NCBI GenBank assembly: GCA_937885645.1
Contig: CALABJ010000009.1
Location: 1-25,155, forward strand
From: RGIG4097 sp937885645
GTDB lineage: Bacteria; Bacillota; Clostridia; Christensenellales; CAG-917
Direction of reading: 5' to 3'
DNA length: 25,155 bases
The position numbers and the translations under genes were made by a program. The notes beneath the pieces are model-generated. The model searched no databases and had not been told where the DNA came from. It saw nothing but the letters and a program-made list of their open reading frames with translations. This document shows positions 1 through 8,013 of this stretch, one piece after another; the stretch's first letter is position 1; each line of letters opens with the position of its first letter.

Positions 1-99
1 GGTGCTCGGCGCTCCCTTCCTCGTCGCCGCTGCTCCTCGCGTTCCGTCTTCGAAAGAGTGAGTGCTTGTATAAGAACGCTTCTAATAGACCATACGTTT
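1..99. other. Left-edge stretch without a supported gene
   Basis: The first 60 bases are clearly richer in G+C (about two thirds by hand count) than the following sequence. Plus frame 1 is open from the window edge to a TAA at 112-114 but reads as an Arg/Ser-rich low-complexity peptide, and frame 2 closes at 59-61. Neither looks like a protein family I know. This may be the edge of a dispersed intergenic repeat or the tail of something outside the window; the sequence here does not decide. Confidence 0.3.
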
Positions 100-227
100 C
101 TAAAAACGCAATAAATCGATGAAGAGCGCGAAAAAGCCCTGATAGACCGACCGACGCGTACTTGGCGTACGTGAGGGTGGAATATCAGGGCTTTGACAAT
201 GCTATTCGCGATTTAGTGCGTTTTTAG
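100..227. repeat. Nested three-level imperfect palindrome
   Basis: Outer arms 100-118 and 209-227 are complementary at 18 of 19 positions. Inside them, arms 133-144 and 183-194 (AAAGCCCTGATA against its complement) pair perfectly over 12 bp. At the centre, 155-161 and 167-173 form a 7-bp hairpin with loop TTGGC (one G-U pair if read as plus-strand RNA). The right outer arm includes the stop codon of the lipoprotein gene (224-226). Read on the minus strand, both the inner and outer 3' arms run into T5, so it could act as a terminator for that gene, but three nested levels over 128 bp are far more than a simple terminator needs. A structured RNA, a cruciform or a small MITE-like element are alternatives. 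Confidence 0.75.
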
Positions 228-2560
228 TCCAAATCCTTCCAAAGTGACTTATAAACTTTTTCATTATAGACTATGTTTTTGGTGTTTTCGATGCCGAATG
301 CGTTTGCAACTTGGCTGTAGCGGTCTGCCTTCATGCCGTCTTCGAGGGCTGTCTTCACTTGTTCTCCAACGGTGATGCAGTCTTCAAGGGTCTTGCCGTA
401 GGACACAACATAGTCCATGGGGAGGACGCCACTGCCGTCTGCGTTTTGAGTGAGGACAACAGGTTGCTCGCTGTAAGTGCCGTCTGCGTTTTCAACAACG
501 GTGTATGCGGTGGTGTCCCATGCCTTGTATGAGCAGAGCAAGATGAACACGCCTGCATATGCGTTTTGTGTTGAACCGCTTTCGATGAAGCTGTCTGCCA
601 CGGTGTAGAAGTTGCCTTCGGTTGCGGTGCCGTCAACTGAGTATGCGCCGGTGCCCTTCTTGATGAGGTTGCGAGCAAGGTCAGTGAAGTCTTCAAGGAA
701 GTTGCTGTCTTCGCCTTCGGGAGTGACAAGATATCCAAGTCCGCCATTGTTGGATTGAGTTGAGGTCATACCGGTGTCATCGCCAACCAGGTACACCCAT
801 GTGGTTGCAACTTGGTTGAGCCAGTAGATGCCTTCAACGTGGGTCATTTCACCTGCGGTGACGTATGCCTTGACTGCTTCGAAGCTATTGAAGATTTGTT
901 CAACGATGCCGTTTGCGCCAAATGCTGCAACTTCGGTGAGGAGATAAGGCATTGTGGGGCATTCAACTGCGCCGAAAGTGATTTCCCATTCACCGTCTGC
1001 GTTCTTGCCGAACTTGACGAGATTGTTGTAATCGTTGTTTGCGTTGTATTTTGTGCCAGCCTTGTTGTAGGGGTTTGCATCATCGGTCATAGGATCGATG
1101 AGTTCGTCTGCGATTTCTCTGTCCAGTTCATCAACAACACCGTCTTCGTTGTAATCAACTTCTTCGTTGGGGTCGTAGTCGGGGTTGGACACGCTGACCA
1201 TCATTGCGTTGATCTTTTGATCGCGGAGTGCAAGGATGTTTTCCTTGGGCATATTGCCTGCTGTGACAAGGTCTGCAAGATAATCTGTATCTTCTTGGCT
1301 CAACTTGAGGAGGATGTTGACAACAAAGCCGTAGCCACTGTTGTCTGCATCAACTGTTGTCTTGTGATAGTAGGTTGAGGTGAGTGCGCTGGTCAGTGCT
1401 GAGCTGAATGCTGTATCGCTGACTGCAAATGCTTCGCGGTTGTCTGCAACAAGCTTTGCAAATCTTTCTTCAACTGCTGCCTTGTCAACGTCAACCAGGT
1501 TGCCAACGTATCTTTCAAGCTTTTCGACAAGGATTGTCTTCATTTGGCTTTCAAGATAGTAGTCATAGTCGCGGAAGTTTGATTTGAGGTTTTCTTGAAG
1601 TTTTGCAATGCCTCTGTCAACATAGTTTGCGAAGTCTGCATCTGCGATGTTGCTTTCAAGGGTGAGTTCGACGTCTTTTGACTTGATGCGGTTGATGTAT
1701 TCTTCATCAAAGAACTTTGCTTCAATTTCAATTGAAGGATCGTTGTTGTCTGCATCGTAGTCTTCTTCTTCGTCCTCTTCAGGCATTTCTGCTCTGGGTG
1801 CGCGATATTCAACCCACTTTGCGTAAAGTGTGGTTGTTTCGTTCACTGCGGTGTCAAAGTTGAACTTTGTGCCGTAGTCGCCAGTTTCACTGCCGTCCAT
1901 TGTCCACCAGCCGTAGAATGAGTAGTCAGTCTTTGTAGGATCTGTGGGTTCAGTTGCCTTTGTGCCCTTTTGGATCTTTTGATCTGCCACTTCGCTTCCG
2001 CCGAGGGTGTCAAACTTGACTTTGACAGGGTCGGTCACTTCAACTTTTTCGTCGTCATCTTTGTCAACTTTGCCTTCGTTGTAGGTGTCGTCTGTGAAGA
2101 TGCCGTCGATGAGTGTGCCGAGAGAACTGAGCATATCTTCGTTGGTGTGTTCGATTGCGTGGTTGATTTCGCTTCTGGTGAGAAGGTCTTCAATCTTTGT
2201 GAGTTCGGGCACTGAGCCTGCGGGGAGCAGACCTTGCTTGACGTACTCGTTGAGGACGTATTCCTTTGCAAAGAGGACGAGGAGCTCACGTTGTGCAAGT
2301 GACTTGACGATGTAGTCTGCGGCTTGTTGATATGTGAGGCCGTAGTAGTAAACGTAGGAGTATGCGTATGCGTTGAAACTTGCGGCAAGATCGCCTTTGG
2401 TCACGTAGCCGGTTTGATTGCCGTAGGTGACTGTTGCAACGATTTGATTTGCATCTCTTTCATCGTTTCTTTTGAAAATTTCATCACAACCTACAAATGC
2501 GCCAAGTGCGAACACGAGGACGAGAACAGTTGCAAGTGCGATAACCAATCTTTTTTTCAT
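224..2560 (-). CDS. Large surface lipoprotein, foldase (SurA/PrsA)-like, with an inserted InlB-type B-repeat
   Basis: This 778-residue exported protein has a KKR n-region, a hydrophobic core and Cys25 preceded by Phe-Val-Gly, a slightly atypical lipobox, so it is probably lipid-anchored on the outer face of the membrane. Residues about 38-110 resemble the N-terminal helical region of SurA/PrsA-type chaperones. Residues about 179-250 are a Listeria-Bacteroides (InlB B/Flg_new) repeat ending in the typical TTLYAKW, flanked by very acidic linkers (165-178 and 260-275). Residues 469-480 (DYNEDGVVDELD) match a calcium-binding EF-hand/dockerin loop at every ligand position. The C-terminal 290 residues are not recognised, and no clear PPIase active site was seen. 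The ATG at 2560 has GGAG six bases upstream. It appears monocistronic, with its own promoter and a structured 3' end. The lipoprotein call is secure; the foldase role is inference. Confidence 0.85.
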   Translation of the reverse strand: MKKRLVIALATVLVLVFALGAFVGCDEIFKRNDERDANQIVATVTYGNQTGYVTKGDLAASFNAYAYSYVYYYGLTYQQAADYIVKSLAQRELLVLFAKEYVLNEYVKQGLLPAGSVPELTKIEDLLTRSEINHAIEHTNEDMLSSLGTLIDGIFTDDTYNEGKVDKDDDEKVEVTDPVKVKFDTLGGSEVADQKIQKGTKATEPTDPTKTDYSFYGWWTMDGSETGDYGTKFNFDTAVNETTTLYAKWVEYRAPRAEMPEEDEEEDYDADNNDPSIEIEAKFFDEEYINRIKSKDVELTLESNIADADFANYVDRGIAKLQENLKSNFRDYDYYLESQMKTILVEKLERYVGNLVDVDKAAVEERFAKLVADNREAFAVSDTAFSSALTSALTSTYYHKTTVDADNSGYGFVVNILLKLSQEDTDYLADLVTAGNMPKENILALRDQKINAMMVSVSNPDYDPNEEVDYNEDGVVDELDREIADELIDPMTDDANPYNKAGTKYNANNDYNNLVKFGKNADGEWEITFGAVECPTMPYLLTEVAAFGANGIVEQIFNSFEAVKAYVTAGEMTHVEGIYWLNQVATTWVYLVGDDTGMTSTQSNNGGLGYLVTPEGEDSNFLEDFTDLARNLIKKGTGAYSVDGTATEGNFYTVADSFIESGSTQNAYAGVFILLCSYKAWDTTAYTVVENADGTYSEQPVVLTQNADGSGVLPMDYVVSYGKTLEDCITVGEQVKTALEDGMKADRYSQVANAFGIENTKNIVYNEKVYKSLWKDLD

Positions 2561-2578
2561 ATAAAACTCCGTTGAGGG

Positions 2579-2602
2579 TATTATTTTACATATTATTTTA
2601 CA
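2579..2602. repeat. Perfect 12-bp tandem direct repeat in the lipoprotein 5' leader
   Basis: TATTATTTTACA occurs twice back to back (2579-2590 and 2591-2602). On the minus-strand transcript it lies at the very start of the predicted 5' leader, just downstream of the -10 box and upstream of the Shine-Dalgarno. It could be a protein-binding site, a slippage-prone tract or a chance AT-rich duplication. Confidence 0.7.
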
Positions 2603-2613
2603 ATAGTATTAAC

Positions 2614-2642
2614 ATTATACACACTTGCGCCCACTCACGCAA
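2614..2642 (-). promoter_or_regulatory. Sigma-A promoter of the lipoprotein gene, with overlapping dyad
   Basis: On the minus strand TTGCGT (2642-2637) is followed after 17 bases by a perfect TATAAT (2619-2614), 53 bases before the ATG. A 6-8-6 inverted repeat, CTTGCG (2624-2629) with CGCAAG (2638-2643), covers the -35 box and most of the spacer, the usual place for a repressor operator. The promoter call rests on sequence alone; the operator is inference. Confidence 0.65.
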
Positions 2643-2692
2643 GCGTTTTTCACTCCTTGAAAAGATTTGAAAGATATTTTATCATCAAAATA

Positions 2693-2731
2693 AATGAAAA
2701 ATCGGCAGAAAGCATCTTGTTTTCCTGCCGA
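2693..2731 (-). terminator. Rho-independent terminator of the glmU-like/pth/mfd unit
   Basis: On the minus strand TCGGCAG (2731-2725) pairs with CTGCCGA (2708-2702). The stem can extend by three A-T pairs past a bulged G, and it is followed by T5 (2701-2697). It lies about 80 bases after the mfd stop. The rest of the 250-base gap down to 2561 holds only the lipoprotein promoter and leader. Confidence 0.75.
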
Positions 2732-2809
2732 CTTTGCCTGATTTTGTCTGGATTTTTGCTTGGCTATCCCTCAAGAATGCGGGATTTTGGGGGATTTTCA
2801 TCCAATTTT

Positions 2810-5800
2810 CTATGATTCCTGATTTCCTGCGGTGATGAAGAAGGATATGAGTTTTTCAATCTTTTCCTCGGGAGTTTTGTTTTTGGCGTCAAAAATAAGG
2901 TTGGGCGGTATGGTGCTTGTCAGCACTGCTTCCCCTGAATAGATGGACACCGCTTTCATAATTCCCTCATTTTTGAAAACAGATGAATCCTCAAACACAA
3001 CCCCTGCGCCCATCTTGTTGACGGTCACCTTGGTGACGCCGTATCCTCTTGCCATATTCTTCAAAAGGGATATGTTGATGAGGTTGTTGAGAGGCTTTTC
3101 AACAGGTCCAAACACGTCGTTCAGTTCCTTCACAAGTTCGTCACGTTGAGAGGGGGTTGACACCCCTGCAATGCGCTTGTAAATGCGCATCTTATCTCTG
3201 CCACTGACGTATCCCTCGTGGATGTACGCACCGGCATCAATCTTCATTTCAACTTCTCTCAGCTCCTTGTGAGGCACGCCGGTCTTCAATTCCTCAACTG
3301 CTTCATTAAGCAGTTGTATATACATTTCATAACCCACTCTTTCAATATGTCCGTGTTGCTCTGCGCCCAAAATGTTTCCTGCACCACGTATGCTAAGGTC
3401 ACTGAGAGCCACTTTGAATCCACTGCCTATTTCGGTGTTGTCAAGAAGAGCTTGCAGACGCTTGTCCGCAGTGTCTGTGAGAGTGCCGTTTTCGGGCAAA
3501 GTGAAGTATGCGTGAGCAAGTGCCCCACGTCTGCCCACTCTGCCACGAAGTTGATAGAGCTGTGACAAGCCAAAATTGCCTGCATTGAGGACGATGAGTG
3601 TATTTGCATCGGGCAAGTCTATGCCGTTTTCAATGATTGTAGTTGAAATGAGCACGTCATATTGCTTGTCGTAAAAAGCGGACATCCGTTTTTCAAGCTC
3701 GGTGGGATTCATTTGTCCGTGAGCTGTCACAATCCTCACGCCGTCAATCATACTGCGGAGTTTGCTGGCATACACGTCCAGCCCATCTATGTCGTTGAGC
3801 AAAATCAAAGTTTGACCTTTTCTTGCGCACTCTCTCACGATAGCGTCCTTCACAAGGGTATCGCTGTATGCAGTGACGTAGGTCTGCACGGGCAGTCTGC
3901 CTTGAGGGGCGGTTTCAAGCATAGATATATCTCTTATGCCAGAAAGTGCCATATTCAAGGTGCGAGGTATGGGTGTTGCTGACAAAGTCAGCACGTTGAC
4001 CTTTGGATATTTCTCTTTCAACTTTTCCTTGTGGTCAACACCAAAACGTTGTTCCTCGTCAAGGACGAGAAGTCCAAGGTCGTGGAAGTGGATTTTGTCA
4101 CTGAGGATTTTGTGAGTGGCAACCGCCATATGAAGAGTGCCGTCTGCAAGGCGCTGTATTGATTCGCTGTTTTCTGCCCCGGTTTGCAGTCTTGTGATGA
4201 GGGCAAGGTCAATGCCAAACTCTTCAAGACGAGGCTTCAAGTTTTCGTAGTGTTGTCTTGCAAGAATGGTTGTAGGGGCAAGAAGCACCGCCTGTTTTCC
4301 GTCAAGGACGGTCTTGAACATTGCCCTGAAAGCAACCTCGGTTTTGCCAAAACCAACGTCACCAACAAGAAGGCGATCCATGATTCTGCCACTTTCCATA
4401 TCCTTTTTGATGTCGTCAATGGCTTTCAGTTGGTCGGGGGTTTCCTCATAGGGGAAGGCGTCCTCAAACTCCTTTTGCCATACGGTGTCTTCGGCATATT
4501 TGAAGCCCTCTTGCTTCTCACGTTTAGCGTAAAGTTTCAAGAGATTGACCGCCAACTTTTTCACAGATGAGCGGACTTTTTCCTTTTCTCTTTCAAACTC
4601 TTTTCCGCCCAACTTGTTAAGACGTGGGTGCTCTTGACCAACGAACTTTTGCAGGTTGTCAGTTTGGTCACTGGCAACGTAAAGAGTGTCGCCGTCACGA
4701 TATTTCAGGACGATGAATTCCTTTTCAAACTCACCGACTTTGAGGATTGTCGTGCCGTGGCACACACCAACGCCGTGGACACGATGCACCACATAATCCC
4801 CTTGTTTTGGTGCGATAAACTGCGTTTTCGGTGAAAATGCGGTTTCTGAGCGTTGCTTACCAACACACTCACTGACACCGACTACTATGACTTTGAGGTC
4901 AGGATAGCAGAAGCCATTTTCAATGGTGAGAGGAGTGACGATGACACCTTCACCGTCTTCACCAGAGGACTCACCTGTCACGCTATATGTGGCATAGACG
5001 TCTCCGCCGAGAAGACTTCTTGTCACCGACTTTGCCTTCTCTTCACTGCCACAGGCAAGAAGGACTCTGTATCCGTATTTCCTAAACTCAAGCATATCCC
5101 TAAATATGCTTCCGGCATCAAGATAATACTTGCTGACAGGAAGGCATCTAGGTTCGATTATGGTCTTGGGGTCAAACATGGGGTTTGACAGTGCAAGCGC
5201 GGTGAAACTGAGTTTTCGTCTTAAAAGCAGTTGACGTTTGACTTCGTTGAGGTCGATGACTGCGTCTTTGTGGAAAGGCAAAACTGCGCCGTCTTCTATG
5301 AGGTGTTTCAGTCTGCCTTGGAATTCCTTGCCCAAAATGTTCAACTTTTCGTGACAGGGTTTTGGCTCGTCTATGACTACAACACTTTGCTCGCCCCTCT
5401 TAGAAGCCACGTAGTCTACAAGGTCAAACACCGTCACAAAGGAGTCGGGTATGAGAGGGATTGCCCAAAGCATATCCCCTTCAAGGACACCTTCAACCGC
5501 TCTTTCAGGATTTATCTTTGATTTTTCACCAAGAGCGGTCAACTTTTCCTTCAAAAGGGTTGCACTGTCGCTGTCTAAGACGATTTCTCCGTTGGGAGGG
5601 ATTGTAAGTCCGTTGAGCCTGCGGACTGCAACCATTTCTTCCACGTTGATTTCCTTGATTTCTTCAACAAGTTCGTCAAAAAAGTCAATGCGGTAGGCCT
5701 TTCCATCCATAGAATAGACGTCAAGGACGTCACCACGAAGGGCAAAATCACCAATTTCGCTTATGGCATCAACTCTTGTGTATCCTGCCTTGGCAAGTTT

Positions 5801-6268
5801 GTCTGCAAAAATTTGGGGCTCTATGATTTGCTCGGTGTAGATTGAGCAAGCATAACTTTCAAAAACGTCGGGGCGAGAGAATTTTTCAACCACCGCATCG
5901 GCAGACACAACCAAAATTTGGTGCTCGCCTTTAAGATATGAGGTGAGAGCGGAAAGACGCTGTCTTTCAACAATCTTGCCAGTGCCACCACGATATACGA
6001 GTGAGTCATCTCTGTGAGGGAGATAGACCGCGCAACCCTTTTCATAGGAGTTGAGCTTTTTGGTGACAGACTTTGCTTGCAATGGGTCTGCAGTAATATA
6101 CAGCTTGTGTGCAAGCACGGTGTAGCCAAGGTGTGCCTTTGCACCCTCACTCAAACGCAATACGGAAATCGCCGACAAACGGCTGTCGGCGAGATGCTTG
6201 TCTCCAAGGCGGTCTAGTTTTGCAAACTTTTCGCCAAGGTGTATTGGTCTAAGAAAGGAAGGTATCAT
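2810..6268 (-). CDS. mfd: Transcription-repair coupling factor Mfd
   Basis: Mfd is a DNA translocase that removes RNA polymerase stalled at lesions and recruits UvrA for nucleotide excision repair. The 1152-residue length is normal for the family. The UvrB-like N-terminal module is followed by the RNA-polymerase-interacting domain (about 485-580). Next comes a RecG-like helicase motor with Walker A GDVGFGKT (636-643), DEEQ (737-740) and SATPIPRT (about 763-770), then the C-terminal TRCF domain. The start ATG overlaps the pth stop as ATGA (6268-6265), so translation is probably coupled. The order pth-mfd is conserved in Firmicutes. No truncation or frameshift is visible. A terminator follows at about 2700. 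Confidence 0.98.
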   Translation of the reverse strand: MIPSFLRPIHLGEKFAKLDRLGDKHLADSRLSAISVLRLSEGAKAHLGYTVLAHKLYITADPLQAKSVTKKLNSYEKGCAVYLPHRDDSLVYRGGTGKIVERQRLSALTSYLKGEHQILVVSADAVVEKFSRPDVFESYACSIYTEQIIEPQIFADKLAKAGYTRVDAISEIGDFALRGDVLDVYSMDGKAYRIDFFDELVEEIKEINVEEMVAVRRLNGLTIPPNGEIVLDSDSATLLKEKLTALGEKSKINPERAVEGVLEGDMLWAIPLIPDSFVTVFDLVDYVASKRGEQSVVVIDEPKPCHEKLNILGKEFQGRLKHLIEDGAVLPFHKDAVIDLNEVKRQLLLRRKLSFTALALSNPMFDPKTIIEPRCLPVSKYYLDAGSIFRDMLEFRKYGYRVLLACGSEEKAKSVTRSLLGGDVYATYSVTGESSGEDGEGVIVTPLTIENGFCYPDLKVIVVGVSECVGKQRSETAFSPKTQFIAPKQGDYVVHRVHGVGVCHGTTILKVGEFEKEFIVLKYRDGDTLYVASDQTDNLQKFVGQEHPRLNKLGGKEFEREKEKVRSSVKKLAVNLLKLYAKREKQEGFKYAEDTVWQKEFEDAFPYEETPDQLKAIDDIKKDMESGRIMDRLLVGDVGFGKTEVAFRAMFKTVLDGKQAVLLAPTTILARQHYENLKPRLEEFGIDLALITRLQTGAENSESIQRLADGTLHMAVATHKILSDKIHFHDLGLLVLDEEQRFGVDHKEKLKEKYPKVNVLTLSATPIPRTLNMALSGIRDISMLETAPQGRLPVQTYVTAYSDTLVKDAIVRECARKGQTLILLNDIDGLDVYASKLRSMIDGVRIVTAHGQMNPTELEKRMSAFYDKQYDVLISTTIIENGIDLPDANTLIVLNAGNFGLSQLYQLRGRVGRRGALAHAYFTLPENGTLTDTADKRLQALLDNTEIGSGFKVALSDLSIRGAGNILGAEQHGHIERVGYEMYIQLLNEAVEELKTGVPHKELREVEMKIDAGAYIHEGYVSGRDKMRIYKRIAGVSTPSQRDELVKELNDVFGPVEKPLNNLINISLLKNMARGYGVTKVTVNKMGAGVVFEDSSVFKNEGIMKAVSIYSGEAVLTSTIPPNLIFDAKNKTPEEKIEKLISFFITAGNQES

Positions 6269-6849
6269 TTTCTTCTGTTGAGCACTTCTTCAATGCGTTG
6301 AATATCTTTGCCAGAAAGGAGGTCTTTCACTGCTTCTGCGCTTGCGTTTATGCTTTCTGTGAGGAGGGGTTTATCTTCATAATCCACCTTTGAAAGCACC
6401 ATATCGATGAGTTTAACATCTTTTTCTGCAAGTTGAGTGTTTTTGATGCCAACACGGATGCGCTTGAAATCAGTGCGTTCAAGCATGCCAACGATGTTGC
6501 GCATTCCGTTGTGAGAGCCGGCACTGCCCTCCTCTCTCATACGGGTTTTGCCAAGGGGAAGATCGGCGTCATCGTATATGACAACCAGCTCGTCACGGAC
6601 GTCCACACGATATTTTTTGACAAGGGCTTTCACCGCGTTGCCTGACAAATTCATAAAGGTGTCGGGCTTGGCAAGGACAAATTTGACTCCTTGATATTCC
6701 CCTTCCGCCACGTGTGAATCGGTATTTTTTTGCTTGACGAATTTAAGGCGCAAATCCTTTGCCACCTTGTCCACCGTCATAAAGCCGATGTTGTGATATG
6801 TGCTTTTGTACTTGATTCCGGGGTTGCCCAGACCTACGATGAGATACAT
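6265..6849 (-). CDS. pth: Peptidyl-tRNA hydrolase
   Basis: Pth hydrolyses the ester bond of peptidyl-tRNAs released from stalled ribosomes and so recycles tRNA. The 194 residues match the bacterial Pth family. The residues corresponding to the E. coli active site are present: Asn9, catalytic His19, Asn67 (FMNLSG), Asp93 (YDDADLPLG) and Asn114 (GSHNGM). The usual Arg just before the catalytic His is Tyr18 here, a mild departure. The ATG at 6849 is preceded by GAGGAAG. The stop overlaps the mfd start by 4 bp, and the gene lies 56 bases after the glmU-like gene, the same neighbourhood as spoVC in Bacillus. Confidence 0.98.
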   Translation of the reverse strand: MYLIVGLGNPGIKYKSTYHNIGFMTVDKVAKDLRLKFVKQKNTDSHVAEGEYQGVKFVLAKPDTFMNLSGNAVKALVKKYRVDVRDELVVIYDDADLPLGKTRMREEGSAGSHNGMRNIVGMLERTDFKRIRVGIKNTQLAEKDVKLIDMVLSKVDYEDKPLLTESINASAEAVKDLLSGKDIQRIEEVLNRRK

Positions 6850-6905
6850 AGTTTCTTCCTCTATGGTTTGTCCTTTGGACTTTTCTTTTATTATTTCAGT
6901 TGGAT

Positions 6906-7913
6906 TTAGTTCTCTTGTTTTGATTTTGTCAGTTTTTCCGCTCGCACTCTGCCTATAACAAACCCACTGTCTTCAACGGATTTTGTCACGGTTGTGCCTG
7001 CGGCAAGAAAGGCGTTGTCACCTATGGTGATGGGTGCAACCAGATTGACATTTGCGCCGATAAACACCTTTTTGCCCACTGAGGTGTGGTGCTTGTTTTT
7101 GCCGTCATAGTTGCAAAACACAGTGCCACAGCCCACATTTGTCTTTTCACCAACGTCAGCATCACCGATGTATGAGAGGTGAGCGCACTTCACTCCGTCA
7201 CCGAGAGTAGAGCCTTTCACCTCAACAAAGTCACCTATGCGACAATTTGCACCGACGTTTGCCCCTCGAAGGCGTGCAAAAGGGCCCACTGATGAATTTT
7301 CACCCACCTGTGATGCCGTGATATGTGATGAGGTCACCGTTGCCCCCTTTGACAGGGTGCTGTCGGTGACAATGCTGTTTTCAACGTAAGCACCCCTTTC
7401 AACTAAGGTGTCACCTGAAAGTGTCAAGGGTGATTTGAGGGTTGCTCCACTTTCAACCGTGACAGTGCTGTCAATGTGAAAATCGTCACCAAACATGCGG
7501 ACGCCACCATCTAAAAGATGGTCTATTATCCGCCTTCTCATTGTATTATACACCATATTATCGTTTTTTGCACCCCCAAGTTTCAAAAAGGCGTCATCAT
7601 AGACGAAATAGGTGTCCTTGCCTTTGTCAAGCCAAACCCCGAAAGGACTGCCCTCACCCCCAAACACAACTCTCGACACGGCGGATTTTTGCATAGAAAC
7701 CAGTGTTCTATCAAGGTCTTTTGCTCTCACAAGGGGCATGTCAAGGGATATGACCGCACGAGGGAAAGCCTCCTTGTCAACTTCGTTTAAGTCATCAACG
7801 ATTATGTATTCATAATCCTCAAACTCTTGAAAAAGATAGTCCTTGGATTGTCTTCCTAGGACTTTTTGCTCTGAAAACTCACCTTTCACCAAATATAACT
7901 TGAATTTTTGCAT
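6906..7913 (-). CDS. glmU: GlmU-type acetyltransferase with a degenerate, shortened uridyltransferase half
   Basis: Normal GlmU (about 455 residues) acetylates glucosamine-1-phosphate and then couples it to UTP, making UDP-GlcNAc for the cell wall. This protein has 335 residues. The C-terminal left-handed beta-helix (about 145-325) is complete: Arg216, Lys233, catalytic-type His245 in AHLSYIGD and NYDG (269-272, by homology to the acetyl-CoA/substrate site). The N-terminal 130 residues are too short for the nucleotidyltransferase fold and lack the GxGTRM signature. Only a fragment resembling its central Asp region (SLDMPL, 56-61) can be picked out. Acetyltransferase activity is likely; UTP transfer probably is not. 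The locus (pth and mfd downstream) is that of true glmU. No Shine-Dalgarno precedes the ATG, which sits in a palindrome. Confidence 0.85.
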   Translation of the reverse strand: MQKFKLYLVKGEFSEQKVLGRQSKDYLFQEFEDYEYIIVDDLNEVDKEAFPRAVISLDMPLVRAKDLDRTLVSMQKSAVSRVVFGGEGSPFGVWLDKGKDTYFVYDDAFLKLGGAKNDNMVYNTMRRRIIDHLLDGGVRMFGDDFHIDSTVTVESGATLKSPLTLSGDTLVERGAYVENSIVTDSTLSKGATVTSSHITASQVGENSSVGPFARLRGANVGANCRIGDFVEVKGSTLGDGVKCAHLSYIGDADVGEKTNVGCGTVFCNYDGKNKHHTSVGKKVFIGANVNLVAPITIGDNAFLAAGTTVTKSVEDSGFVIGRVRAEKLTKSKQEN

Positions 7914-7927
7914 ATATCAATATATGC
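7910..7927. repeat. Palindrome over the glmU-like start codon
   Basis: GCATATAT-CA-ATATATGC is a perfect 8-bp inverted repeat with a 2-base centre, and it includes the ATG (7913-7911). It could be an operator between the divergent glmU-like gene and the 8014 gene, or simply AT-rich symmetry. A TTGACG hexamer lies just upstream on the minus strand (7931-7926), without a good -10 at the right distance. Confidence 0.55.
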
Positions 7928-7958
7928 GTCAAGATGCTGTTTAGCACCAAAACTCGCC

Positions 7959-7987
7959 TTTACAAAGACTGCACCCTGTGATACAAT
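7959..7987 (+). promoter_or_regulatory. Extended -10 promoter of the 8014 gene
   Basis: TTTACA (7959-7964), a 17-base spacer and TACAAT (7982-7987) are seen, with TG at 7979-7980 giving an extended -10. The start codon is 26 bases downstream with GGAG in between, so the leader is short but normal. The region also carries the upstream side of the divergent glmU-like gene. Confidence 0.8.
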
Positions 7988-8013
7988 GTAGGCATCTAAC
8001 TTTTGGAGTGTTT

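Noticed and set aside
100..227. Nested palindrome as an integron attC site
   Set aside because: The core GTTRRRY/RYYYAAC boxes are not present at the ends and no integrase or cassette array is seen.
7978..8013. Upstream ATG at 7978 as start of the plus-strand unknown gene
   Set aside because: It lies upstream of and across the -10 box (7982-7987) and has no ribosome-binding site, while ATG 8014 has GGAG at proper distance.
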